This document shows positions 56,301-64,000 of a stretch of DNA of 64,000 nt, piece after piece; positions within the stretch are counted from its first letter, which is position 1, and each line of letters begins with the position of its first letter. Below the pieces are notes generated by a model, which had not been told where the DNA came from, did not search any database, and saw only the letters and a list, made by a program, of their open reading frames with translations. The stretch lies in assembly GCA_037976565.1 (NCBI GenBank), contig CP137681.1, positions 30,384,707 through 30,448,706 on the forward strand, given 5' to 3'. Position numbers and translations under genes: made by a program. The DNA comes from Mesocentrotus franciscanus (lineage: Eukaryota; Echinodermata; Echinoidea; Camarodonta; Strongylocentrotidae).

Positions 56301-59300
56301 CTGTCTCTCTCTCTCTTTTTGACAAATTCTGCATTTGATTTCGCAGGTAGAAATCACGTCAGATAACGCAGCAAATGTCACTGAACAGTTGGAAGACTTC
56401 ACAAGCATGGGCCAGAACATCTCCCTAGAGGTTCTTGATATACTTGCAGAACTTCTTGAGGATATAAATGGAATAAATTCTACAGAAACAAAGGTGGGTA
56501 TCGGTTTTGAGTTAATTTGGGTTTATTTATTTAATCATGGTTAAAGAAAAACACTTGGCGTATCAGCCGAATGCTGTGAGGAGGTTCGTTAACTGATTAG
56601 CTATTTCTTGATCTACAGTATGGTTATCACCCTAGCCGGTATTTCATGTCTACAAGTGCTTAGAAACAAGTTTACGGTCCCCATTTTTCATAAGTGTTCA
56701 GAATATTCCGTATATGATTACAGTCTCGATTTAAGTGCTATCCAGTATTAGTCACCTACAAACAAAGTTCTTCAGCATTATTCTATCACGATGCCATCAC
56801 AATTATTGCTTGGTACTCAAATAATATTTCATTTTCTGGAACAATAGGTGGCTGAATCTATGGTAGGAATCGTAGATAACATCGCAGCCTTACCTGACGA
56901 ACAGCTTGGTATGGCTGAGGAAGAGAATAGTTCGCCAAGCCGTGTTGTCTTGGCTCTCGAAGCACAGCTAGCTATCGTAGAAGTGGAAAATGACAGTAGT
57001 CGGTTTGTAGAAACCAATGTTGCCGCTGAGGTAGGGAAGGCAGTCTGTACTTTTCAATTGTTTTAGTGGAATAGAAATGCCATGGAAGTTTTAAAAATGT
57101 CCCATATAAGATTTTAAATTCTACTTTAGCTGTCATATCACTCAAATGAGCGATTGGGCGTTTAGGTATTTGTACCAAATGATTATCAGCTCAATGAACC
57201 TTCCTGTACGCCATGCCTGATAAGAGTTTTTTTAATCTCAACGAATTTAACCATTAAATTTAACCATCATTAAAGGGATAGTTGAGTTTTGGTATAGAGG
57301 GCGCTACACAAAATAGAATTGACCAAAACTGTACTCTCTATACCAAAACTCAATCGCTTTCAGTACCTGACAAAAGCTGACAAACAGAACTAAATTATAC
57401 ACACCACACAGCCAACCATACGTGGGAATAGATCCATGACCGTTGTACAAACAGGTACTGAAGAAAAGTGTCATATCGAGTGGGATCGTGATGCAATACG
57501 TACTATGTTTGCTTGTCATTAGATTGTTTTCCTTCACTACCAATAGCACGAATTGAAGAATAGCTAGCTCCTATACATATTTCTTTAAGAATTACGAGTG
57601 ACACAATTTCTTTGATTTTTGAATGATTCACGTATATGGTAAGGCTTGCTTCTAGATCAAGTTGTTTTTCTGTCATGCAATATCACTTCTCAGATATAAA
57701 TAGACACTTTCATACTTCCATAATTTGTGTCCCACAAATTTCTTATGTTATGTTATGTATGTTAGAAATGTATAATTATTTTTTATTTCCTATAGATTAG
57801 TGATACATAACTTCATCTGAGAAGTAGCAAACCAATTTGATTGGCATATGTGGTGCTCTCCTTGCAGGTACTGCTTGCGTTGGTCATTCCGTTTCAGGTA
57901 CTTGATGTGACCCCCGAGGACATCTGCCAGGGATATACTGTCTTCATGACTGTAACTCATGACGGCGATAGCATCTCTGACAAAGACTTCAAGGTGAAAG
58001 GAGATGACCTAACGCAAGAGCCAGAAGCCACTCACGCACAGGCTACACTCTTCATCCCATCGGGTTTAGCGGACAGTTAACCAAATTGATTAGCCTCTTT
58101 AGGGCTCTCCTTGCAGGGACTGCTTGTGTGAACAGCTGTCATCAATTATCTGTTCATACCTGAAATGGCTATTCTTCGAAATTGCACAAAATATACAAAA
58201 CCAATCCTTCTTATGTCTTTCCGTTTCAGGTACTTGATGTGAACCCCGATGATATCAGCCAGGGATATACTTTCTTTACGACTGTAACTGATGACGGTGT
58301 GAGCATCTCGCAAGAGCCAGAAGCTACCCAGGCACAGGCTACACTCTTCATCCCATCGGGTTTAGCGGACATGTTCTCTGGACGCAGATGGCGTCTCGTC
58401 ATCACGACGTATCGCGTGCCAGCTCTGTTCCAGGATACTCGAACCTTGAATTCCAGGATCATATCGGCGTCTATCAATAACACAAATATAGAGGATTTGA
58501 GCGAACCAGTCAGGATATCGTTTACTCCTCTGAATCCAGTAAGTAGACAGGAAAATTAATGTTTTTAAACTTATAGCGAAACTCAATGGATACAGAAATT
58601 GATGAAAAAAGAGTTGATGAGGATACTCAAACATTAATGACCTACGTTAGAGAGAGGACGAGGGGAATAGGGAGATAGAGATGGAGAGTGAGAGAAAGAG
58701 AAGGGATAGATGGTAGAGCGAGGATATGTAAGACAAATCTAGAGAATCTGATGTAATCTTTTGACTGAAATATCGTAGTGTGATTAGCAAAAAAAAAATC
58801 TGCAAATGCAGCATAGAACTTCATAGATCCATCAACGTAACAAGACCAATTTACAATAACAATGGACTATATTGTACTTCATTTTAGAGAAAAAAATCAA
58901 GCAATTCGTTTAAATACTACTTTATCTTTATTTTTAGAATGGGACCAATGCTCACTGTGTATTCTGGGACTTTGACGACAAAGCCTGGTCTCAACGTGGA
59001 TGTGTCAAGACAAGTAATGATAGGAGTAAAAGGATTGATTGCGAATGTAATCATCTGACTAATTTCGGAATTCTTATGGTACGTGTTAAACTCTTCGTCT
59101 GAATTATATTTACGTAAACTGATTCATTCTTAATCTTTTTACTGAATTGAGCAGGCTAAATCTGCCAGTCAAGAGTTTATGTTTAAATATGTTAACAGGT
59201 CTTTGCCTAAAAGGTATATTGACTAGTGTATATGAAATGATTCTATCCATAAATACAACCCTAGAAGCTTTCATAAACTACATTCTATATTCTTTAAAAC

Positions 59301-62234
59301 TACCCAATGACAAAAAAGTGTGAGGTACAGAGACCAAGTCCTCTTATAAATTGAATATTAAATAATAATGAAAATTACTTTAAAAAATAATACCGATGGA
59401 TCGCTCTATTGAGAGCCATTCATTTATTGGCTCTGTTCTTTCTAGAGGTCCAAATTCGTATTATGTTCATCAGCATTTTGTCCCAGTGTTGTCAGGGAGC
59501 CCTGTGATGTATTAGTAAAGGCCCTTGACTCACTAGTCAAGAAAATGGCCGGTTCTTATTTCATACCTCTATCGCCTACAATTCCTGCAAGCCGCTGAAG
59601 ATGGCGTTATCAATGAACTCGGACGCCCAGCCTAAGATTTTTTTCGCCAGGCTTTGAAATTCGGGGATCACGTCATCTTCGGATTGCAGGAAGTAGGTGG
59701 AGATCAAGGTGGTGGATATTATTAACTATTAAATCGGCCAGATTCTGGACCATTGACTCACATACGAAAGCTCGTATCCAAGATTCGATCCTTTCCTGTG
59801 CTTCCATCCTTCGACATGATGTTTAGTTCACATTTATTCATCTCGACCCTGTGATTTTTGAATGGATACCTGGAAACATTGGGGTAATACTAATAAATAT
59901 TAAACATACTAGCTTCTTTTCCCATAGAATAAAATCATGTATTTGATTCTCTTTCTTTGATCGAGTTCAATATTGGTAGCATATTGCTTTTTCTCTGTAT
60001 ATTTCGTCACTCCACCGGAACTTGGAGATTCAGCATGGAATATTGTTACCGATGTGGCTACTCTGGGTAAATAAAACCCAAATATTTTGTTATCATTATC
60101 ATTATTAGGCCCTTAAGGTCAACGTGAGATGTGACATTTAAATCGCAAAATAACAATTGTTTAAGTGGACCATTTCAGAACAGATAACGATGTCATGTTT
60201 CCTCACTTAATTTCGAGCCTTCTTTTTTTCTTTCCGTTACAGGATATCTATGGAGGAGAACATTTATCAGTTGAAGCAGATTTCATCCTCGAGATCGTTA
60301 GCTATGTTGGTTGCCTGGTGTCAATATGTGGCCTTGTTATGACAATCTTTACATATGCCACAAACAAGTGAGTACCATTATCAAGTGCCAACTTATTATG
60401 CGACATTGTCATTACAGATAATAAGAAACCATTCTGGTCCAGCACATGGAGAATAATTTGAACCCTCTTAAATTCTTATTGTTCTTTGTTTGTTTTATTT
60501 ATAGACATTTAACATATAATGACGAAGACGATATTATTATAGACCGTTTCGGAATAAAGCTGTCAACGGTTACGTCATGAGAACAGAATGTGATTCTCCT
60601 AACCCGAACCCAAACCTGAATCCTAACTGAAAAAACTCAAGAATTTATCTCCTGCAAACATAGTTATTCCAAGTCATCTTGAGACTAATTAAGATTAAAA
60701 GTCTTGTTAGAGCTTTTCATAAAATATTAAATTTCTTTATGCATGTAGCTTTATTTTAGGAGGTACGATGGCTCAGTGGTAGTGTAGTGGTCTCGTAACC
60801 GGGAGGTCCCGGGCTCGAAACCAAGTCAATGCGCTAGTGCCCTTTGCTAAGGCACTTATCCTCATTACCAAGTCCTTCGGAGAGGACTTAAAGCCATCGG
60901 TCCCCTGGTTGCTTATTTACAAGTCTAAACATGCTTTCTTAGCAATCAGGTTAAACGAACAAACAAACCAACCAACAAACGAAAAAAATTCAACACTGGT
61001 TCATGCGATAATATGATATTGAGGTATTCACGGAGTACATAACTTTCTTTTGGTTTTCTCTCTCGTCTCTCAGGAAGCTTCGAGACCGTGAACCCAACCA
61101 GATTCTCCTATCCCTATCTTGTGCTTTACTAGGACTCTATGTGGTATTTTTAGTCATGATATCAGTGGACACTAAACGAGATGTGACTGAGCTCTCCCCT
61201 CTTCCTTGCGCAGTCCTGGCTGCATTCCTCCAATATTTCATCCTGGCATCTATTTTCTGGATGGCCGTTGAGGGCTACAACATGCATAACCTCTTCGTAC
61301 TGGTCCTCAATGCCTATGTGCCACGGTTTATGAAGAAAGCTTCGTTGATCGCATGGGGTAAGCTTTCATCTGCTCCATGAATTAATACAATGGCGTCACT
61401 AGACGGGGGAGATGGGACATGGGTTCTTCCCCTCCCGTTCCCCATTCCGTAGGTAAACATATGAAATAAATGTATCTCCAGCATTATTTTTAACATAGAT
61501 ATATCAACAGCAGTTGCCACGCAATGAACGAGAGGGCACAATATTAACTGTTCGTTATTCGCTGTTTTCCGAGTATTTGGCTTTACTCGGTTTTCCGAAG
61601 ATGTGTCTGACCGTTGGGGCGCCAATAAAGCGAGTAAGTGTATTATGACTTCCACTCACAACCACTCCTCGCCCCGAAAAAGTCAATGTAGGGACTCTAT
61701 ATCTCACACTTATCATGATTGTTGACAATTTAAGAAGTGCTTGTTTGAAGTCCTTTATATGTAGTAGAACTGTACTGGAGACATTCATGAACCCGTTTTG
61801 ATTTTTGTTTTAATATTTATTTTATTCTGTTTTATTTTATTTCATTTTATTTCATTTTAATTCATTTGATTTGATTTGATTTGATTTGATTACAAATTAT
61901 TTCATTTTAATTTTATTTATTTTATCTTATTTTATTTCATTTTATTTCATTTTATTTCATTTTATTTCATTTTATTTCATTTTATTTCATTTCATTTTAT
62001 TTCATTCATGTTTCTCCAGCGTATCCCATTCAACACTTGAAAAGTTGGTCTTTCATACGGCCCTGAAAATCCATTACAACTGTATGCAATTAAGGAAGAT
62101 AAAAATACAATCAAGTAGCATAAACACATCAAATTATTATTACACATTATAAACTTATTCAATGAAATTGTACAAGATTAAAAACATAATAAATAATAAA
62201 TATCAATAATGAGGCCGGAAAGGATGAGCAAATG

Positions 62235-62297
<63 letters not shown>

Positions 62298-63179
62298 ACT
62301 TGCTGAGAGACGAAAAGGAAAGAAATATAGAAAGAAAGAACGAAAAACAGAAAGAAAGAAAGAAAGAAATTGAAGAAAGAAGAGGGAATAGGCAGGGACA
62401 GGAAGAAAAGTACTAAAAGGAACTAGACTTCACTCAAATTGTTTGTTCTTTTTTTGAAGGTTGCCCTTTGTTAATAGTCGGAATCACTGCAGGTGCTTCA
62501 AGACAGTACTACGCACAGACAGATTTGTAAGTTTCATCATGCAGAATATCTTTTTTAACACATCAGGTTATTTTTATTCCTCATATCTTATATCTAATAT
62601 GCAATTTGTTACGAACCTTATACATATTCATGTATGTTAATGTTAATTACGGACATCTTATTAAATTATTATTTTTGTTTTGAATTCATACGATATGATT
62701 TTATAACCTAGTGTCACCCTGTTGTGACAGACTGTATTTCTCGTTCTGTGAGACTATGTAAGAGATATCACATCCAATTATATTGGCATCATAACTTAAC
62801 ACGATTGCAAAGAACTTGAAAATCAAGTCAAGGGCCATTTCAATAGCCTATTGTATTGCCTATATATTTGTGGCCCGAAACTCCTTACTCCCGGTACTAA
62901 GGAATTACCATAATCTCACTGCTTTCAAGTGGTGCCTAAAAACACATCTTTGTATAATTTGTTGTAATGTTCCTCTCCGTATATATTTAATGTAAACTTT
63001 GTATGATAATGTTCTCTCTCTTTGTTTGTAAGTATTTCTCGTATATGCGCTTTGTATCTAATGAAAATATGCTTTATAAATGTATTATTATTATCCTTAT
63101 TATTATTAGTAACGTTATTATTATTATTTTTATTAATATTATTATTATTATTATTATTAGTAGTAGTATTATTTATATT

Positions 63180-63224
<45 letters not shown>

Positions 63225-63272
63225 ATCATTATCATTATTATTGATATTATTATTATTATTATTGATATTATT

Positions 63273-63303
<31 letters not shown>

Positions 63304-64000
63304 TTATTAATATGTCAGTCATATGGAAACGTTTGCTTGGATTTGTCTCATAAAAGTTTTATTGACAAAACTAGTACAGAGAAAATGCATATTATTTTTT
63401 TTAATTATACTTTTTGAAAGGTTACCCAAGTGACTCCCGGGCAACCCCTATGCTTGAAAGAAACGCACTTTTTAGAAAACTTCACTTTTTCATGCAAAAA
63501 TGCTTATTTGTTCTATGCACGCAAGTCAGATTGAGCAGATGATACAACGTTTCCATATGGTAATGTTTGCACTTTCTAAAGGTGACGCATATTTATCTCA
63601 AGTTTTGGTGATCGTGTTATAAACTCAATTCAGAAATAGAAATCCGTTCAGATGATGTTTTATTTGATTAATATATTGTGTTCTAGTTGCTTCCCTGCGT
63701 TCTGGCCTCTGATCGGTGGTCTCCTGATACCTATTGGTGTCGTCATGATCTTCAACATTGCCATCTATGCTCGGGTCCTCATGCGACTGAACAAAACTAT
63801 CAAAGGAAGACGCACTGCCAAGACAGAGAAGTGCGAGCGGAAACGACGCTTCCAGAACGCCGTTTGCATCTTGATTCTAGTGGGTCCCACGTGGTCTCTT
63901 GGTTACCTTAGCATCATGCAACCAGCCAGTGCTTTCGCGCAAGGAATCTTCACCGTACTGAACTCTCTTCAGGGGTTTTTCATCTTCATGCAGTATTGCG
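50260..64000 (+). CDS. Adhesion GPCR (CCP/sushi-like, GAIN, GPS, 7TM), partial at right edge
   Basis: Twelve coding exons with consistent phases give about 691 residues in the window: 50260-50341, 52035-52214, 53153-53272, 55469-55590, 56347-56493, 56848-57030, 58230-58538, 58938-59078, 60243-60367, 61074-61357, 62460-62526 and 63687 to past 64000. Order: signal peptide, CCP-like domain, Cys-containing linker regions, GAIN helical and beta subdomains, GPS (CVFWDFDDKAWSQRGC then CECNHLTNFGILM; the HLT cleavage site is intact), then TM1 to TM7 with the family B signature FWMAVEGYNM and FTVLNSLQGFFIFMQYC. Adhesion GPCRs cleave themselves at the GPS and signal through a tethered agonist. Ligand unknown. 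TM7's end and the cytoplasmic tail lie beyond the edge. An additional decayed GAIN exon copy (57898-58080) sits between exons 6 and 7. Confidence 0.9.
50598..50972 (+). pseudogene. LINE RT fragment inside intron 1 of the adhesion GPCR
   Basis: VNKLLLNLHQKNDMLFS, VSSTKFLEIIVNDNLSWKLH, ISRNNGILNKVKLYFPSRIL and STLVLPYSGLLALWN match the block between motif C and the tail of CR1/L2-like RTs. A short, degraded insertion with an overlapping shadow frame on the minus strand. Confidence 0.7.
51015..51130. repeat. (CT)n low-complexity tract
   Basis: CTCTCTCTCTCGATCGC, CTCCTCCTCCTCCCCCC and similar, within intron 1. Confidence 0.9.
52035..52214 (+). CDS. Adhesion GPCR exon 2 (CCP/sushi-like domain)
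   Basis: 60 codons, phase 1 to 1 (the typical CCP phase). DCTVPSFPANLL, GTRCKFECDGGYTLI and VECILSTSELELPSC show the 'C..P ... G..C.F.C..GY.L ... C ... P.C' pattern. It has two more Cys than usual (RKCLP and TRCK), which could pair. The Trp of the canonical domain is missing. Confidence 0.75.
53153..53272 (+). CDS. Adhesion GPCR exon 3 (short Cys-containing segment)
   Basis: 40 codons, phase 1 to 1; VTCPAGTAVTAYGSIAMFES, then KSTNATCPYYTKR. Two Cys and one NAT glycosylation site. Not assignable to a known domain. Confidence 0.72.
53907..54102. mobile_element. MITE related to 19732-19996 (intron 3)
   Basis: Starts TTAAAGCCCCACTGCACTAC and has GTTAATTAAGAGCTGATTTG, CCACCTGTCAGTGACC and GGGAGGTCTAATCCCTCCTG in the same order as the 19.7-kb element. 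The right terminal TTAA has been lost (GGCTCTAGG). Confidence 0.75.
54716..54742. repeat. (TG)n microsatellite
   Basis: GTGTGTGTGTGTGTGTGTG in intron 3. Confidence 0.85.
55168..55412 (-). repeat. SINE fragment (28.5-kb family), minus strand
   Basis: Shares ATTACCCCG(G/C)TCA, ATTAGTGCCGTGTC and CTTTAACCACTCGACTACGACAC with 28600-28890. The B-box region is deleted. Confidence 0.7.
55469..55590 (+). CDS. Adhesion GPCR exon 4 (Cys-rich, start of GAIN helical region)
   Basis: 122 bp, acceptor TTTTTTTTACAG, donor GTCAGT. GGQAVEGVCVGNCTIACNWV, IPEMNCGRNLTDEEILEILR. Four Cys, two N-glycosylation sites (NCT, NLT). The rare GTCAGT donor is chosen because it alone gives the phase needed by exon 5. Confidence 0.68.
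55950..56328. repeat. (TC)n low-complexity tract in intron 4
   Basis: About 380 bp of CTCTCTGTCTCTTTCT-type sequence, ending only about 20 bp before exon 5. The Ser/Leu and Arg/Glu-rich frames here are artefacts. Confidence 0.95.
56347..56493 (+). CDS. Adhesion GPCR exon 5 (GAIN helical subdomain)
   Basis: 49 codons, phase 0 to 0: VEITSDNAANVTEQLEDFTS, then NISLEVLDILAELLEDINGI, amphipathic helices. Acceptor TTTCGCAG directly follows the (TC)n tract, which may act as an unusually long polypyrimidine tract. Confidence 0.75.
56848..57030 (+). CDS. Adhesion GPCR exon 6 (GAIN domain)
   Basis: 61 codons, phase 0 to 0: VAESMVGIVDNIAALPDEQL, SRVVLALEAQLAIVEVENDS, RFVETNVAAE. Typical of the GAIN A/B junction. 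Confidence 0.78.
57272..57360. repeat. Inverted repeat (hairpin) in intron 6
   Basis: GATAGTTGAGTTTTGGTATA and CTCTATACCAAAACTCAATC form ~20-bp arms around a ~34-bp loop. Likely MITE relic. Confidence 0.75.
57898..58080 (+). pseudogene. Duplicated GAIN exon, truncated by a stop
   Basis: Acceptor TCCGTTTCAG then VLDVTPEDICQGYTVFMTVT, DGDSISDKDFKVKGDDLTQE and QATLFIPSGLADS followed by TAA. Collinear with exon 7 (VLDVNPDDISQGYTFFTTVT ... QATLFIPSGLAD), which lacks 12 or so residues (DKDFKVKGDDLT) and continues past the stop point. It has the same acceptor and phase as exon 7. If spliced in, it would end the protein before the GPS. Confidence 0.82.
58230..58538 (+). CDS. Adhesion GPCR exon 7 (GAIN beta subdomain)
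   Basis: 103 codons, phase 0 to 0, donor GTAAGT. VLDVNPDDISQGYTFFTTVT, FIPSGLADMFSGRRWRLVIT, RIISASINNTNIEDLSEPVR, ISFTPLNP, which leads into the GPS. The 'I.FTPL' stretch is the beta-strand just before the GPS in most family members. Confidence 0.85.
58938..59078 (+). CDS. Adhesion GPCR exon 8 (GPS motif)
   Basis: 47 codons: NGTNAHCVFWDFDDKAWSQR, GCVKTSNDRSKRIDCECNHL, TNFGILM. All four Cys and both Trp of the GPS are present, and HL/T is the autocleavage site. Confidence 0.92.
59580..59720 (-). other. Possible protein relic in intron 8
   Basis: A minus-strand frame of about 49 codons between stops includes STYFLQSEDDVIPEFQSLAK and KILGWASEFIDNAIFSGLQE. It reads like protein but is short and unrecognised; probably transposon debris. 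Confidence 0.2.
60243..60367 (+). CDS. Adhesion GPCR exon 9 (tethered agonist to TM1)
   Basis: DIYGGEHLSVEADFILEIVS then YVGCLVSICGLVMTIFTYAT (TM1). Phase 2 donor GTGAGT. Confidence 0.88.
60766..60955 (+). mobile_element. tRNA-derived SINE in intron 9
   Basis: Head GGTACGATGGCTCAGTGGTA (A-box-like GGCTCAGTGG) and CGGGCTCGAAACC (B-box-like), then body TAGTGCCCTTTGCTAAGGCA, CTTATCCTCATTACC and CGGTCCCCTGGTTGC. Same family as 10690-10890. Confidence 0.75.
61074..61357 (+). CDS. Adhesion GPCR exon 10 (TM2-TM3)
   Basis: QILLSLSCALLGLYVVFLVM (TM2), PLPCAVLAAFLQYFILASIF then WMAVEGYNMHNLFVLVL (TM3, family B signature), ending FMKKASLIAWG. The frame is open right through the exon with no conflict. 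Confidence 0.92.
61834..62010. repeat. (TTTTATTTCA)n and (TTTGA)n minisatellite
   Basis: TTTTATTTCATTTTATTTCA-type 10-bp units, about nine in a row, preceded by TTTGA units. Confidence 0.9.
62238..62295. repeat. (TA)n microsatellite
   Basis: About 29 TA units in intron 10. Confidence 0.95.
62460..62526 (+). CDS. Adhesion GPCR exon 11 (TM4)
   Basis: 67 bp: GCPLLIVGITAGASRQYYAQ, TD. Phase 1 in, phase 2 out, fitting exons 10 and 12. Confidence 0.85.
62800..63080 (+). pseudogene. LINE 3' end relic in intron 11
   Basis: In one frame RNSLLPVLRNYHNLTAFKWC, LKTHLCI (the '..WN.LP..LR....L..FK..LKTHL' tail), then a 3' end CTTTATAAATGTATTATTAT leading into the (ATT)n array. Confidence 0.55.
63087..63312. 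repeat. (ATT)n microsatellite, likely seeded by a LINE tail
   Basis: Long run of ATT with AGT/ATC interruptions in intron 11. The isoleucine- and leucine-rich frames are artefacts. Confidence 0.95.
63316..63566. mobile_element. MITE-like element (CATATGGAAACGTT ends)
   Basis: CATATGGAAACGTT at left (63321) and AACGTTTCCATATG at right (63547-63560) form inverted ends. Internal CCCAAGTGACTCCCGGGCAA and AAACGCACTTTTTAGAAA match 45920-45990. Confidence 0.7.
63687..64000 (+). CDS. Adhesion GPCR exon 12 (TM5-TM7, partial)
   Basis: Acceptor TGTGTTCTAG. FCFPAFWPLIGGLLIPIGVV then MIFNIAIYARVLMRL (TM5), a basic loop KGRRTAKTEKCERKRRFQNA, VCILILVGPTWSLGYLSIMQ (TM6) and QGIFTVLNSLQGFFIFMQYC (TM7). The frame is still open at the window end. 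Confidence 0.93.

Noticed and set aside
55883..56420. Ser/Leu-rich and Arg/Glu-rich long frames
   Set aside because: Shadows of the (TC)n tract before adhesion GPCR exon 5.
57841..57897. Short extra exon GTACTGCTTGCGTTGGTC between the CTTGCAG and TTTCAG acceptors at 57867-57897
   Set aside because: Two acceptors in tandem are present, but the homologous place in the second copy has about 80 bp more intron and no such exon, so it is most likely intronic.
63003..63417. Ile-rich and Leu-rich frames resembling membrane proteins
   Set aside because: Translation of an (ATT)n microsatellite.

Overview
The window is a nuclear genomic contig from an echinoderm, most likely a sea urchin. The evidence is spliced genes with canonical GT/AG introns, a long 33-residue ankyrin array with the GHLDVTKYLISQGAEVNKG-type consensus common in sea urchin proteins, an ankyrin-ZU5 architecture, an adhesion GPCR with many introns, and dense echinoderm-style repeats (CR1/L2-like LINEs, tRNA-derived SINEs, MITEs, microsatellites). 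Two 500-base N runs (11126-11625 and 33504-34003) are assembly gaps. Nothing suggests a prokaryotic or viral source. All similarity statements come from reading translated motifs by eye; no database search was run.

Layout. (1) 1-6871, minus strand: 3' part of an ankyrin-repeat/ZU5 gene that runs off the left edge. Its giant first coding exon carries about 35 ankyrin repeats, includes an internal 990-bp (ten-repeat) tandem duplication and two single-base deletions. (2) 6.9-11.1 kb: intergenic sequence with a degenerate minisatellite and a SINE relic. (3) 11.66-16.59 kb: a nearly full-length but frameshifted non-LTR retrotransposon (ORF1, endonuclease, reverse transcriptase), with CAT/CAC microsatellite on both sides. 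(4) 16.8-19.1 kb: a two-exon gene for a secreted ISG12/IFI6/IFI27-like protein. (5) 19.4-24.5 kb: MITEs, a hAT-like short element with target-site duplication, a large GGACAAYTACCCC minisatellite and a LINE tail. (6) 24.7-27.7 kb, minus strand: an intron-containing FLYWCH/MULE transposase-like gene with a decayed last exon, part of which is tandemly duplicated. (7) 28.5-33.5 kb: a SINE and mostly featureless sequence. (8) 34-43.1 kb: a hierarchical satellite block. It starts with ~225-bp tandem units, continues as larger composite units with CRE-like palindromes, octamer motifs, AGGTCA direct repeats, Z-DNA-prone CG palindromes and tRNA-like modules, and ends in an array of short hairpins with variable loops. 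(9) 43.1-50.2 kb: repeats, LINE relics and a possible promoter/first exon. (10) 50260-64000, plus strand: an adhesion GPCR gene (signal peptide, CCP/sushi-like domain, GAIN, GPS, seven-transmembrane region) running off the right edge. One GAIN exon is tandemly duplicated and its first copy has a premature stop.

The three best host genes (ankyrin-ZU5, ISG12-like, adhesion GPCR) are independent transcription units, not an operon. All three fall in families that are expanded or immune-linked in other animals, but no functional link between them can be read from this sequence. Much of the remaining DNA is mobile-element debris; the most unusual non-coding structure is the 34-43 kb satellite.
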